The notes below the pieces were generated by a model. The model saw nothing but the letters and a program-made list of their open reading frames with translations, had not been told where the DNA came from and searched no databases. This document shows positions 1 to 12,629 of a stretch of DNA of 64,000 nt, piece by piece. The stretch spans positions 12,433,797-12,497,796 of the forward strand of contig NC_063180.1 of the NCBI RefSeq assembly GCF_023159225.1, given 5' to 3'. The position numbers were made by a program, and so were the translations under genes. The number at the start of each line of letters is the position of its first letter. Positions within the stretch are counted from its first letter, which is position 1. The DNA comes from Perognathus longimembris pacificus. Taxonomy: Eukaryota; Chordata; Mammalia; Rodentia; Heteromyidae.

Positions 1-199
1 ACAGACTCAGGAGTCTGAAACTGCAACCCCTTACAGTCCTAGAGCTGGGGTTTATAAAGGTAAAAGCATCGCACAGATGTAGGGGGTTGACTCGGGGGTA
101 GAGCAAGCAACAAATGAGTTAAGCAAGCCATTTACAGAAGCAGAATTTAAGGGTCAGGTTAACTTAATATTTAACTTCATTTTAACAATTGCTACCATG
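1..199 (-). mobile_element. Partial LTR-like sequence at window edge
   Basis: On the minus strand this stretch reads like the U3-R part of a class I-type (gammaretrovirus-like) LTR: an AT-rich block, then a TATA-like motif (TTTATAAACC, about 50-60 here), then a C-rich segment ending near 'gactcctgagtctgt'. It ends close to 'ccatg' before L1-derived sequence resumes around 245. The other end lies outside the window, so no TSD can be tested. It could instead be an unrelated repeat. Confidence 0.4.
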
Positions 200-1199
200 T
201 TTCCCTAATCAAGATGGAATCAGCTCTACTACCCACAACAGTGCCATAACCGTTGTTGTGCTGGTGGCTTTAGTATGGTCTTGCTTATAATCTTTTGGGT
301 AGATGCCCAAAAGTGGGGCTTCTGGGTCATAGGGGAGCTCTATGTTTAGCCTTCTGAGGAATCTCCATACCATTTTCCAGAGTGGCTGAACCAGTTTACA
401 TTCCCACCAACAATGAAGTAGGGTTCCCTTTCGGCCACATCCCCTCCAACAATTGTTATTGTTGGTTTTCTTGATATAGGACACTCTTACTGGGGTGAGA
501 TGAAATCTCAATGTTGTTTTGATTTGCATTTCTTTTATGGCCAGTGATGTAGAGGACTTTTTCGTATGTCTCTTGGCCATTCTCATTTCCTCATCAGAGA
601 AGTCTCTTTTTAGGTCTTTAGCCCACTTGTTGAGGGGGCGTTGGTTCTTTGTGGATTTCTTTTTTTGAGAAATTTAAAATTTTTTTAGTTTTATGTATAG
701 TTTACATATGAGGCCTTTTTCCTTCCCGTGACTAGTAAAGATCTTCACCCAATCTGTGGGCTTTCTGTCTATCTTGCAAGCTATGTCCTTTTCCCTGCAG
801 AAACTGCAGTTTGATGCAGTCCTGTTTGTCCAACTTTTCTTTGATTTGTTGTGTTTCTGGGCTTTCATTAAGGAAGCTTTGTCCTGTGCCAAGGAACCCA
901 AATGTTTCTCCTATTCCTTTTTGTAGTGTTTTCAGGGGATCTGATTTTACTTCGAGGTCTTTGACCCACTTGGAATTGGTTTTGGTGCAGAGTGATATAT
1001 AAGGATCCAGTTTTAATTTGTTACAGGTATTTAACCAGTTTTGCCAGAGCCATTTGTTAAAGAGGCTGCCTTTCTCCATACTATTTTTAGCTCCTTTATC
1101 AAAGACTAAGTAGCCATAGTTCTGTGGGTTCATTTCTAGGTCTTCAGTTCTGTTCCATTGGTCCTCAGGCTTGTTCTTGTGCCAAAACCAAGCTGTTTT

Positions 1200-1535
1200 T
1201 GTATGTTTGTTTTTTCTTATTTATTGTCCAAGTGATGTACAGAGAAGTTACAGTTTCATACTTTAGGCCTGGGTACATTTCTTGTACTGTTTGTTACCTC
1301 TTCCCTCATTCTCCCCTTGCCCCCCCTTCCCTCTCCCCCATGAGTTGTTCAGTTGGTTTTACACCAAATGGTTTTGCAAGTATTGCTTTTGTAGTCGTTT
1401 GTCTTTTTATCCTTTGTGTCTCGATTTTGATATTCCCTTTTGTTCTCCTAGTTCTAATACATATATATATACATATGCATACACATATGCATATACATAT
1501 ACATGTATACACATATATGTATATGTATATATGTA
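1200..1535 (-). mobile_element. Nested L1 3' end (minus) with AT/AC microsatellite
   Basis: A T-rich start ('tttgttttttcttatttattgtc') is followed by the L1 3' UTR read backwards ('gatgtacagagaagttacag', 'gtttgttacctc', 'gagttgttcag'). It then runs into a TA/CA-rich microsatellite (about 1458-1535). The flanking ORF2 text continues on both sides, so this is an insertion inside the older L1. Confidence 0.8.
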
Positions 1536-1680
1536 GCTTTGTAGTGCAGCTTGAAGTTTGGTATTGAAATTCCTCCATCACCGTTCTTTCTACTTAGGAT
1601 TCTTTTTGCTATTAGGGATCTTTTGTTGTTCCACATGAATTTCTGGATTGCTTCTGCTATTTAATTAAAGAATGGCATTG

Positions 1681-2435
1681 GCAATGGAATTCTATGCCTC
1701 TATCAGAAAGAATGGCATTGTTTCATTCATAAGGAAATGGGAGAAGTTGGAAAAAATTATACTAAATGAGCTAGACCCAAAGAAACAAGGACTCTCTCCT
1801 TTCTGTCATAGGGAATAATTAGTACAGGTTTAAGCTAGTCATAGCAGAAGATCACAGTAGTCCAATAGCTATGCTCTTATGAACACATAAAATGATGCTC
1901 AGTGAAATGAACTCCATGTTATGGAAACAAGTGTTACATCATTGTTGCAGTTATTTTCAACATGCCATGTTGAAACTGTATCTTTTCTTTCTTGTACTTG
2001 TTTCTCTCATATTCCCTTCCTGTGGTTGTATCCTCACTATCAGTGTATCTCATCTGAGTACCCTGGATGCTGTATATACTTGTATTATTATATAGAACTA
2101 GGGAAGGATAAGGGAATATCAAAATCTAGAGACAAAGGATAAAAAGACAAACCATTCTAAAAGTAATACTTAAAAATCCATTTGCTGTAAACCAACTTTA
2201 CAACTCAAGGGTGGGGGACAGGGGAGGGAGAGGAAAAGAGGAAGGGTGTAGGCAGGGGAAAAACGAGGGAGGAGGTAACAAGTTGAAAAATCAATGTACT
2301 CGCTGCCTTACATGTGAAAACTTTAACCCACCTCTCTTCACTTTGACAATAAAGAGGAAAAGAGAAAATTCATGGACTGGTAACCCCTTTGTACAGCTAT
2401 TTAAAGGTAATAAAAGTAATTTTAAAAAGAAAAAC
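1681..2435 (+). mobile_element. 5'-truncated L1 3' end, plus strand, nested
   Basis: It starts inside the end of ORF2 ('caatggaattctatgcctct') and runs through the 3' UTR to an A-rich tail near 2430. The flanks 'aaagaatggcattg' (1667-1680) and 'aaaggaatgatggtg' (2436-2450) look like a decayed TSD. The interrupted minus-strand ORF2 resumes directly afterwards. It therefore inserted in the opposite orientation to its host L1. Confidence 0.85.
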
Positions 2436-2985
2436 AAAGGAATGATGGTGGAATATTGATGGGCATTGTATTGAATTTGTAGATAATCATTGGCAATATT
2501 GCCATTTTGACAACGTTAATCCTTCCAATTCAGGAGCACGGGAGGTTTGTCCATTTCCTTAGTTCTGCCTTAATTTCCTTTTTGAAGTTCTCATCATAGA
2601 GGTCTTTCACTTCTTTGGTTAAGGTCATTCCTAAGTATTTTATGTTTTTGAGGCTATTGCTTTCCTGATTTCAGCCTTGCTCTTCGGGTTGTTGGCATAT
2701 AGAAAAGCCATTGGTTTTTTGAGGATTTATTTATTTTTAAGCATATTGTAGATAATGTTTATTAGTTAGAATTCTGTGGAATAGGGCCAAGGACAGAAGG
2801 GAAATTTCAAATTCTCACCAACTCCCATTTCCTCCCTCCTATGGGACACCTCCAGCTCCTCTCATCTGCACCCATAGATAGAGAGTTCTTTACTGGCTTC
2901 TGTTCTGCTGCCAAAGTTTTGGATCCGCTCATGTAACTTGGGAAAAGAATCTATAGGGTTCTTTAGATACAGGGTCATGCATCAT

Positions 2986-3640
2986 TATTATCTGGAAGTG
3001 GTTGTACAAAGGAATTGCCATTCAACAAAGCAGTTTTCAAATACAATGTGTCTTGATCAGTATCACCCTTTCAACATTTTCACCCATGCCTCTCACTCCT
3101 TACCTCATGTCCCTTAATTTTGTACAATGTACATTGAATTCTTCACTGCCTTCTCCCCTGCTTCTTTTCTAATTTGTCAACCCACATCCCTTTGACATAC
3201 ACCTCACCCCTTTCAAGTACCTGTTTCCTGGTGTTCATTTTGTTGAACTGTGATTTTTTTTTCCTAAGGAGTTACCCCTAAATGTACCATATTTCAATTA
3301 GTACATTTATGTACATTTGCATACCACCTAAGGTATTTATTTATATATTTATAAACCAATTCTAGTTTCCATAAGTATGAGAAAAATGCGACATTTTGTC
3401 TCTCTGGTCCTGATTTACTTCACTTAACAAAACTTTGATTTCAGGTCCTTCCATTTCTTTGCAAAAGATTCAATATCATTCTGAGGAGTACATTTTCATT
3501 ATGCATTTATACCATATTTTGTTGATCCATCTAGATTGATCATCTGGGCTGATTCCATACCTTGGCTATAGTGAATAGTACTGCAATGAGCATGGGCTTT
3601 TTTAACAGAAGAAATGTAGTTATAATTCCTATCGTTTAGG
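2986..3640 (-). mobile_element. Old L1 3' region, minus strand
   Basis: Text from about 3390 to 3600 ('gtctctctggtcctgatttacttcacttaa', 'gttgatccat', 'tggctatagtgaatagtactgcaatgagcatggg', each in fragments) is the classic reversed C-terminal ORF2 region of old mammalian L1s. About 2990-3390 is probably its 3' UTR. It is far more diverged than the other L1s here and has no open frame. Confidence 0.65.
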
Positions 3641-4440
3641 ATTATTATAAAGATTCCTAACAGTCCATGGGTAGGGTCACCACAGTAAAATCCTGTACAT
3701 TATGGAACTCACCTAAGCCCATGTACAGATCTTTCATTAAATACAGGGAGTATCTCTTGATCAGCATCTGCCCCTGCAGACACATTGCCACCAGATGTTG
3801 TTCTATAACAGAACAAAGTTTTAGATGGAATCCTGCCAACCAAATAAATATAGAAACAAACATAACTCCACCACACAATCTGTTTTCCTAACTCTGGCAA
3901 TGTCCTTACTTCTCTCACAATCCAACAGGACTTTGGAATAAAGAACAGAGATCCTCGTGACTCCATAGTGCCATGCAGACAGGATCTGCTCATTGTCTTG
4001 TTAGATCAGATGTCAGGTCCATAGAAAAGAGAAGATACCACCAAATCAAGCTTGATGAAGAACCATACCACTGATTCAAGGGTACATAAAATAAAGGCAA
4101 AACACCACTATGAGATTTTTAAGACCCAAGCCTCGGTGTTTCATGCTAGATCCCAAACCATGAAAAGAACCCATTTGACTTTCTTCAAATGCTCATTTTC
4201 CTCACTAACCTTGAACCCACAGAGTTTCTCCCATTTTTTTATTATCTTTAAACCATCTATGCTTATGAACTGAACACTACCTTGTCCCATGCATCAAATT
4301 TTTGTTTGTTTCGTTTTCCTCCTCAGGATCCATTAACATATTTATTAAAACCTCTGATCTCTGCAAGAAAAAAAAGAGTTGTCTTCTAAATACCCTCCCA
4401 GCAGCAGGGAGAAAAACCCACTGATTTGCTCTTCAGAAGT
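3641..4440. other. No recognisable feature
   Basis: Ordinary AT-rich sequence. Short open frames of 73-94 codons occur on both strands near 3660-4270, but they overlap one another, resemble no protein I know and lack splice or promoter context. I regard them as chance frames. Confidence 0.5.
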
Positions 4441-4442
4441 AT

Positions 4443-4445
4443 ACT

Positions 4446-4476
<31 letters not shown>

Positions 4477-4722
4477 GTGGCTCTTGGGGCTTGAACTCTG
4501 GGCATGAGCACTGTCCCTGAACTCTTCAGCTCAGGTATGTGCTCTACTACTTTAGCCACAGTGCCACTTCTGAATTTCTGTTAGCTAATTGTAGATAAGA
4601 GTTCCACAGACGTTCTTGACCAAGTTGGCTTTGAACCTGGATTCTGAGATCTCAGCCTCCTAAGTAGCTAAGATTACAGGTGTGAGCCACATGCACCCTG
4701 CTTATAAGCAGACTTTTATTTC
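4443..4722 (-). repeat. Composite SINE (B1/Alu-like half plus Geo-like monomer) with (GTT)n tail
   Basis: The (GTT)n run at 4443-4476 is the expanded A-rich tail read backwards. Reading the minus strand from 4722, a 7SL/Alu-like half comes first ('cacctgtaatcttagctact', 'aggaggctgagat'). Next is 'agaagtggcactgtggct' and 'cagggacagtgctcatgccc', the same right-hand monomer seen in the IDL-Geo-like copies at 33.2 and 60.6 kb. SINEs of this kind are non-coding pol III transcripts mobilised by L1. Confidence 0.8.
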
Positions 4723-6550
4723 AAGGCTCTTCAATGAGGGAAGTTACTAGTTTTTCATGATGCTTATGCTTCCTGTCCAGACACATTCCCAGAACACTGT
4801 TTCCCACTAAAAAAAAATTACTTCCAGCATTCTCTAGGCAGATATAACTCTCCACTTTAGGTTGTAATATTTGAAGCAGGTTCAGGAGACAACTCTTGAG
4901 GATGGATTCCTGAGAAGCTTTCCTCAGATGTTAGCTGATTAATACACAGAACTTTACAGTTAGTGACAAATAAGGTAACAGCACTGTTGAGGTTTTCCAT
5001 TTTTTGTTCTAACTTTGGTAACATCTCGTGTATAAGAATCATGGCATGGCAAAGTAAAGGGGATCGTGTGCCTTCCGATAGAATAGATTGAAAAATATAA
5101 CTGTATTTAAAAAATTAGCACAAGTCTACTGAATCCATTAGTTGTGTGTTGAGTTCAGTAAAAAGGATCATTGTGTCTCATGTTTTGATAGTGCCAAAAG
5201 GAATCACAGCTCTGGTTCCCAGGAGAATCTGGACCAGGGATCATGGAGTCCTAGTAATGTCCTGGTTAATTGCAGGAGCCATCTTTGCTATGTCTTGAGT
5301 GTAATCAGGCTATGATTTTTTTAGGGACTGGTTCTTTCCCTGGCACTCATTTCTTCATGGATAAACTGATAGATAAGTTAATTGTCTTTTTTTGTGTTTT
5401 TTTTTTTACATTTAGTGCCTGACAGATTCAGAATACCACCTTTTCTGAAGAGCATATTTGTATTTTTATAACATATCCTTGTCTTTAGAATAAATTTCCA
5501 CAGTTAGAATTTCAAATACACTGGAAGACCAATCCCAAGGACATTTCCTGATTCACAGCACAAAAAAGATTTTTCTATGTCCTTCCAATCACACATGATT
5601 GGTTATCACTTCCATGCAAAGCATTGGTCATGCTTCCAAAGAATGAGTAATTGGGAAGAATAAAAAAGTTGCCTCACAAAAAAAAAATCTCTGCCCTCAT
5701 AGCATTTTCTTCCTTTCTTTCCACTATAATTTATGAAAATGATTTAAAACGACTTCAGTGAATACTGCAAAATCCAGTTTGCAATTAGTTTTTTATGTTT
5801 AAAGTTTCCTTCATCTGAGCAAATCATAATTCTTTGGAGGCAAAGAGAAGTCTTGGAAAATGAATGAATCTGCAAGCTTCCATTTTTTTACACAAACTGT
5901 TATTTAATAAAAGCTGACATTAGGATGTAGAAAATTCCCTAAAATAAAGCTGAATGAAAAAGGTGCAGGAAGTTACTGTTATATTCCAGTTCTCAACATG
6001 TGAAATCCACTTTTATTATTACTTAGTGTTAGAAACTGTTCTAGGCACCTTTACATTCACGAGATTATCAGTAGTGGTGACAAATTTTATAATATATTAT
6101 CTGCCACAATTTTGAGAATAAAACATGGGATTTATGAAGTTCCGGCTTATGGAGCAACCAGGAAGTACTTCAAGATATGTTCTCTAGTCTTAAACCTCGC
6201 TTAACTAGCATACTGCTTGTCCCTAAATTGTCCAACAAAAGAGTTATGAAACTGAGAAAATATGATATAAAACATGAAACCTTCTGCTTCTGACACCTTC
6301 TGGTGCATTTATTGAAAGGGTGTAAGTGTTCTACCACAATCCTGTGTCCTGGTGATTGATGGTATAGCTAATAGATGATTACACATTCTCAACTTGGAGT
6401 CTTTAATTCACTGTTTGAAATCCACTTAAACAAATTATATGTTGTTCCAAAAATTACAGAAAAAAATCACAATCTATTTATGAGGACTCATCAAAACAGA
6501 TTTGTTTTTATCAGAAATGTAATGCCAGATTGCACTTGAACCTGCTTCCT
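4723..6550. other. No recognisable gene
   Basis: AT-rich sequence with short A or T runs (around 4810, 5400 and 5680). The longest open frames are about 60 codons and match nothing I recognise. Ancient repeats may be present but are too decayed to call by eye. Confidence 0.5.
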
Positions 6551-7178
6551 TTTTAAAATTATTGATCATACAGCATAATGAGTTTCTCTGTGACATTTTC
6601 TTCCTTGTATAAATTTTGATCATAACTCATCACTCCTTGTCCTCTATTAGCCAACTCTTCTCCTCAGTAATATCTTTCCTTCTGTTCTTGTGCCTTTAAA
6701 AATATCTAGATTTCACATATGAGAAAAAAACATTTATTATTGTCTTTCTGAATCTTCTTTATTTCTCTTAACGTGAGGATTTCCAGTTCCAAACATGAGT
6801 TCCTGAAAAGGAGACTATTTTATTCTTCTTAATCATTGAACAATATGATTTTTGTGTATCTATACCACATTTCCTTCAACCAGGCATCTTATTAATGGGT
6901 AGTTAGTCTGATTCTATATTTGTCTATTAATAGTACTCAAATAAACATGTGTGTGCAAGTGTCTCTATTGTATGCTGACTTTGATTCCACTGAGTATCTA
7001 TCCAAAAGTGTTATAAATGGGTCAAATGGTAGCTCTATATTAATATGCTTTGAAGAATTTCTTAGTTGACTTCCATAATGGATGTACTGCTTTGCAGTCA
7101 CACCTATAGTGTGTAAGTTTCCACAAATTTCATTTGTTGTTTCTTTACTTTTCTTTCTTTTTTCCATTACGGGTGTGT

Positions 7179-7432
7179 ATGTGGGGGGGGGGGGTGTATG
7201 AGTTCCAACTCAGGGTCTTGTGTCTTGTGCTTTTGATTGGCTTTTTATTTCAAGTCTGGCATTATACAACACTGTGACACATTACTTTCACTTCCAGCTT
7301 TTTCCTGGTTAATTGGAGATAAAAGCCTCTTGAGTAATCTGCCTTGTGTTGGCTTTGGGTAAAGATCCTTAGATCTCAGACTCCTGACTAACTAGGATTA
7401 CAATTATGAGCCTCTAGTGCCCAACTCACCAC
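7179..7432 (-). repeat. Composite SINE (Geo-like plus B1-like), minus strand
   Basis: Same architecture as the 4.44-kb copy but more diverged. A G-run (7181-7192) is followed by 'gagttccaactcagggtct', a degenerate Geo-like monomer, 'ggttaattggagataaaagc', then an Alu-like end ('ctgactaactaggattac', 'atgagcctctagtgccc'). It sits inside old L1 sequence. Confidence 0.65.
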
Positions 7433-7715
7433 TCAGCTTTTTAACTTAGGCCATTTCTTTTGTTACATAGCCATTTTATTTTTTTGAGCCTTACCTAAAG
7501 CCCCTTTTTGCTTTTTGTTTATCAAATGGAACTTTGTATTTATACCTGGGTTAGATTGTACCTCACTCCTCTAGTTTATGCTTTCCACATAGCTGAAATG
7601 ACAGGCAATTGCAACCCCACATGTGGGGTCTATTAAACTTTTTCTGTGAAATAAACTTAACCCTCAGCTTCAAAGACTACAGTTAGGAGCTACCATGTCC
7701 AAAAATAGTTCAGTT
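7433..7715 (-). repeat. Probable diverged B1/Alu-like SINE
   Basis: Faint reversed Alu-like text ('cacatagctgaaatgacagg', 'ttaggagctaccatgtcc') lies between the clearer SINE and the resumed L1. The call rests on weak similarity, and other origins are possible. Confidence 0.3.
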
Positions 7716-7967
7716 TCTTGATGTTACATTCTAACTAGCATGAGATGGAATCTCAATGTCTTTTTTATTTAGATTCCCATTTTAGGGCTAAGGATTTCTA
7801 AACTGCTTCTTGAATGACTCTTTTGTCTCATTTTGATGGTGAGTTTGGATCACTCTTAATGATCATAATCATTTGGTGAGAAATGGATGAATCTGCTTGC
7901 AGAACATGAATTTTAACTGTTTTATTATACTGGCCTCATGTCACATTTGTAGGGTATATAAATGCAA

Positions 7968-8228
7968 GCCACTTGGGAAACAAGAGGCTGGAAGCCAGAC
8001 CTGTATAAGTCTAATTGGGTATGCTCTTGGATTGTAGGTCAAATTCAATAATGTGTAAACTGGATTGTGTGGTTTTATTAAAAAAAAATTTAAAAAGCCA
8101 CTTGGGAAACAAGAGGCTGGAAGCCAGACTCTGTATAAGTCTAACTGGGTATCCTCTTGGATTGCAGGTCAAATTCAATAATGTGTAAACTGGATTGTGT
8201 GGTTTTATTTTTAAAAAATTTAAAAAAA
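7968..8228. repeat. 129-bp tandem duplication (two copies)
   Basis: The unit beginning 'gccacttgggaaacaagagg' at 7968 is repeated at 8097. It includes 'taagtctaa.tgggtat' and 'ggtcaaattcaataatgtg' and ends in an A-rich stretch. The copies differ at only a few bases, so the duplication is fairly recent. The A-rich ends suggest slippage or unequal exchange between A-tracts. Confidence 0.9.
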
Positions 8229-8287
8229 AACATTTTCTTCCACTCAGAATTTCAAAAAATATTTTCATGTTATCAAATGACCTCTGA

Positions 8288-8809
8288 TGTGGGGCACTGG
8301 TTTACAGCGTTAAGAGGTGGTCCTAGCCGGGCACACCTCTTCTCCAGCCCTCAGGCGTGTGGCTGCTAGCCCTGCCCACCCTCTCCAGGCGGCTATAACC
8401 AGCCCCACCTCCCACCTCAGCCTTTAAGTGCACCAAGATGGCAGCGGCTGATGAACCCACGAGGCAGTCCTGTGGGCCATGGCGACCACCCCTGGGGGAA
8501 GTCCCGTGATGTTACTCCTGATGGACAGCTCAGGCATCAAATCACAGCCCTTACATAGGCACATGTACCCCTCCCCTTCCACCCCCCTTCAACCCATGTA
8601 AAAGAACAGATTATTTCCTGAATAAACGAGTTGGCTTGACTTGCACCCAGGGTGCCTGACTGTTCTCTGTGGAGAGGAGGGCTGGGTGGCAGTCTGTCAG
8701 CCCCCTATTTCCTCTTCCTGGACCCATCTGCGTGGGGTGTGCTTTCCTGTCTCTCCTGCAGAACAGGGGAGCGTGGGAGGTTAAAACCCCCTGGCACTCT
8801 GACACAACA
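8288..8809 (+). mobile_element. Probable solo LTR (class I-like)
   Basis: GC-rich in contrast with its AT-rich surroundings. It starts 'tgtggggcac' and ends 'gacacaaca'. It contains a TATA-like 'ctataacc' (8391-8398), and an AATAAA at about 8621-8626 followed by a C/T-rich stretch ending 'ctggcactctgacacaaca'. These are LTR-like features in the expected order. No clean TSD was found and no internal viral sequence adjoins it. Confidence 0.5.
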
Positions 8810-11800
8810 TAAAGTTTAAGTCTGAAAACACAATTCCTGATCACAGAGAGCAAAAAAGCAGACACAGACTGACAGGTGAGTTCTGTTATAAATTCTGTTA
8901 ATATCACGGTCAAGAAAGTATCTTTGAGAAAAATCTCTTCTCCAGTTCTACACTGAAATTTCATTTTTAAGCTTATTTACTCCATATATATTTTTAAGCC
9001 CCTACTATGTATCCATATAGTTGGATCATAATTCTAACTGAAACCACAATTGTTACCTCCTATCAAGAGAATAATGTTTTAATAGTGGAGATGATTGTCA
9101 TCAAATACCACACTCGACAATATAAAATGGATCCAAATGCATCCATGCAGAGATCACCTACATTTGGGGATTTGAGCTGGGCACAGAGGGCAGAAAGAAA
9201 CTTTAAGAGGTAGTGACTATTTCCTCTGGACATGTAGAAACTGAACATAATTGTGGGCTCAAGACAAACGGAACTCTGGGTGCTGAGCCCTGGTCTCCGG
9301 AAGGAATATGGGGACCACGGGATGAAAACAGAATGATCAGGTGGCTAAAACACAGCATGAGAAAGAGTTGGGTGCAAGAAAAGTGAACACTTGGCAGGAA
9401 TCAAACTGGGATGGCCTTACTGATCAGTTTATGAGTTTTGTCCTCATCTTATGAGCAATGGGAAGTCACAAAGAGTTTAAGGGGAGGAAGTGGCACAGTG
9501 AAATGTGGGATTTTAATGATGGATCTAAGTTGGAGAACAGATGAAAAGAGGGCCAGAATGACAGTTAACAGATCCATAAGGAATTCATAGTCCAAGCAGA
9601 TGACAGTAGTTTGAAACAGGGGGTAGTAGTGGTGGGAATGAGGAAAATAGAATGGAAATAACTTCTATCTATTTCTATTACTCAGTCAGTGCCCTCAGTT
9701 CCAAATAGCCTCACTTTCTTCTGCATTGATTTCTTTCCCGTTTGATGCTCTCACCTGCTCTGCAAGCTTTTAGTCTATGCTTCATACTAAGTATCTGTGT
9801 ACACTTGTGTTAGGGATGAGTAGTTCCCACTTACATTATGTTCTTTTGTGCACTATAAAGTTCCTGCAGTTCAGTCTGTCTGCAGTGAACCATTTAGAGG
9901 TGCACAAAAGGAGATCACAGAATTGATCAGGTGCCCCAAGAACAAAATTTCAGATTCCCTGAGTCACCTAACACTGTCCCCAAGCCAAGGATGAGCAGCC
10001 AGAAGACAGTGAAGACTTCAAAATGGGTTTCATGCTTCTGAACAGAATTTTCTCCAATACTCCTGCTGCTAATTTCCATTTCTTAAACTACTTTTGACAT
10101 GATCTCCATTTTTATGGCCTTTTTAGGTCTTGTGTAGATCTTTTTTACATCCTAGCAGTTCATTCTTCAGATTAAATAACATAGGATGAGTCATACCTTA
10201 GTATTGACAGTGTAAGCTGAAAATAGTTTCCCCAAAAGTATCTTAAATGTATTAACCTCTTTTGACTATCACAATAACACCATGGAGAAGTCAAGATTGG
10301 AACTGTTTTCCAAGAAATTGCTTGAAAATAGCATCAAATCTTCTAGGCAACAATGCAGAGAGACAGTTGACTATGTAGTTAGTGGGGAATATGGAAGATG
10401 GTTTCCTAAATGGCTGTTGTCAGTCCAAGCTCACACTCTTAGACATGAAATGCATTCCATTTCTTTTATGAATCATTTTTCTCCTGTATGATTCCTTTTA
10501 GTGACTCTCAAGGAAGAATAATTATATTCATTTCTCAAATCATAAATAATAAGCACAGCTTTTGTTAAGGATACCCAGCTTCTCTTAATAATGTCCAAAA
10601 ATTATTTACCTATTATAAGGAAGATGCTATCTTACACAAATTACAGAAACAAACATGGAAAGAGTGTGTTACCCTCTGGCTTTGCTACTTTCAGCACTTA
10701 CTAACTAGTAAAATTACTGAAAAAACCAATATCCAGTTTACTTCCCTGATTTGTGAGCCTGTATTTGGTCCCAAAATTATATTTCTAATGTATCTATTTG
10801 GAAATTCAGTGCTTCATGCTGATGCTGTTGTTATTACTGAAAACTTTTTATAAACCTTTTCTTTGGGGATTCTCTTTCAACCCAGTTAATAAACTATAGG
10901 GAAAAATGTAACTCTGCCTTGAAATTTTCACTCATTTTGACCCAGAACATCTTCAAGTTTGGGTCCTAATGACAAATGCCAATTTCCAATAAAGACATGT
11001 AATCCCAAAGAGTGAAGATCCCCTGCCATTGATGGAGTCCCAAGAAGATATGCTATAGTTTTCACAGGCTGCCAAGCCCCTACATCCACCCTCAATTTAA
11101 AAGCAGCTTTACACAAAGGATTTCCATGTCCTCAGAAAAATATAGAAGAGTAAAGTTCTAGAATCTTCACTTCTGAAGACACATTGCTGGCGTAACAGTT
11201 GTACTTTGGACTTAACTTCTGTACAATCCTGGGATCCAACTCTAGTGGCCACCTTCTTTGTCCGTTCCTCCACCAGTGCACAGTGTGGTGAGTTAGTTAT
11301 AACACAGCATGTCAACAGTCATCCTGAACTCCTTGAATGCTGTGGTGACAATGGTGAAATACTTGTCTAGCAACTTTACTGGCTATGGTCATGAACATGT
11401 GGGAATACATCATTTATCACACCAATTGAATTAACTATGAATATCAAAATACATACGACCTATGAAACATGCTATTGGCAATTAGCCCAGTATGGAGAAA
11501 GAAAGAATGTAAAAGTTTTTCTTGACTTGGAAAGCATGATTTTAAGTCTTTTTTCTAAACCTAAAAAAATATAAACAAGATGAAAAACAGAATACACCTT
11601 CTAGAAATGTTCAGAACCCCTCTTAGCAGCTCCTTGTCATGCAGCCAAATATCCATCTTCGGATGCAATCATTTTACTTTGAAGACTGTTAAAGCACCCA
11701 AGGATATTCACACATAACCTTTACAGTACCTAAAGTTGTTACAGAAATAATTGTGAGTAATGGAATGAAAACAACAATCCAAATGAAGAGGCTGTTTGGA

Positions 11801-12390
11801 AAAAAATGTTGTACATATGTAGATATAGTATTGTGCCATCAGGAGAAATCTTTTTTGGCAAATAATTTAATGTCAAGGAAGAAGGTTCACCTCTCTCTTC
11901 CAGGACCCCTAAGAAGCAGATGCCCACTTTCGAGTAGGTTTGTCCTAAAATGTACCCACAGGAGTTTAACATCAGGAGTAATTAGGTAATGGCTTATATG
12001 GTTAATGCTATTGAAAGATTTTTATTACAATCATGAGCCCTGTAACATTTCAATTAAAAATGGACGACTAGACAAGTATGCTTTATTTCATCCTTAAGAT
12101 GAAATGGTTCATGATGTAACAGTATTTGTTTAAGTACATTCTAAGATATTCCTACGACGAAGTCATCTAACAACATGTTTCTCAGAGTGAATCACCATTG
12201 CTGGCAATTTATGACTTTATATTTCCTAAGAGAGAGAGAAAACAGTACACACAGACAGTCTCTGGGGGAAGCCCACCAAGCTTAGTAAAAGAGGAAAAGG
12301 AGTAGGAGAAAACATGTCCAGAGCCTTCTTTGTGTTTTCCATGCGAAAGACAAGGCAGGACAGTGAATGCTCAGTATTGCTTAGGAATGG
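8810..12390. other. Unassigned intergenic or intronic DNA
   Basis: About 3.6 kb with no recognised repeat or gene. Open frames do not exceed about 117 codons, and the longest (8611-8964, minus) lies largely inside the LTR-like block. No conserved domain, splice-flanked exon or CpG island was evident. This is the largest repeat-poor stretch in the window. Confidence 0.5.
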
Positions 12391-12629
12391 CTCTTGGGCA
12401 AAACGAAGTATGGTTCATGGCTGTATAAGGGTTGTCTTTCCCCACTAGCTGTCCCTAGGGAGAAAGCAAAAGATTCCATACCTGGCAGAACTAGGACCCT
12501 ACATCTCTCAGAGCAGCCACCACTGGGAAAACACAGGAATGAGCAGTGGGTGGAACATTTCCCAACAAAGTCCCTTCAGGGGACCCATTTGGCCAGCTTC
12601 CACCAGCACTCCAGCTGGCTCACCTGAAT

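Larger units (their letters stand above)
245..2985 (-). mobile_element. L1 fragment (ORF2 C-terminal half), minus strand, with nested insertions
   Basis: Minus-strand L1 ORF2 sequence is recognisable by its C-terminal cysteine-rich motif ([22 protein letters not shown]) and by close agreement with the full-length copies elsewhere in this window. It is in pieces: about 245-1199, 1536-1666, 2450-2735 and 2912-2985. The gaps are a minus-strand L1 3' end (about 1200-1535), a plus-strand L1 3' end (1681-2435) and an unassigned block of about 180 bp (2736-2911). The reading frame is repeatedly broken. The 3' UTR is missing on the left, where the edge LTR abuts. Confidence 0.85.
6560..7900 (-). mobile_element. 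Old L1 ORF2 C-terminus, minus strand, split by SINEs
   Basis: Minus-strand text at 6850-7150 contains the old L1 hallmarks ('accacatttccttcaaccagg', a 'tctatccaaaagtg' PKY-like segment, 'gtagctctat'). The companion 'gcatgagatggaatctcaatgtc' appears at 7738-7765, downstream of a SINE interval (about 7160-7710). The frame is destroyed. A 76-codon remnant around 6937-7167 carries the NIELPFDP-like motif of L1 ORF2. Confidence 0.65.
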
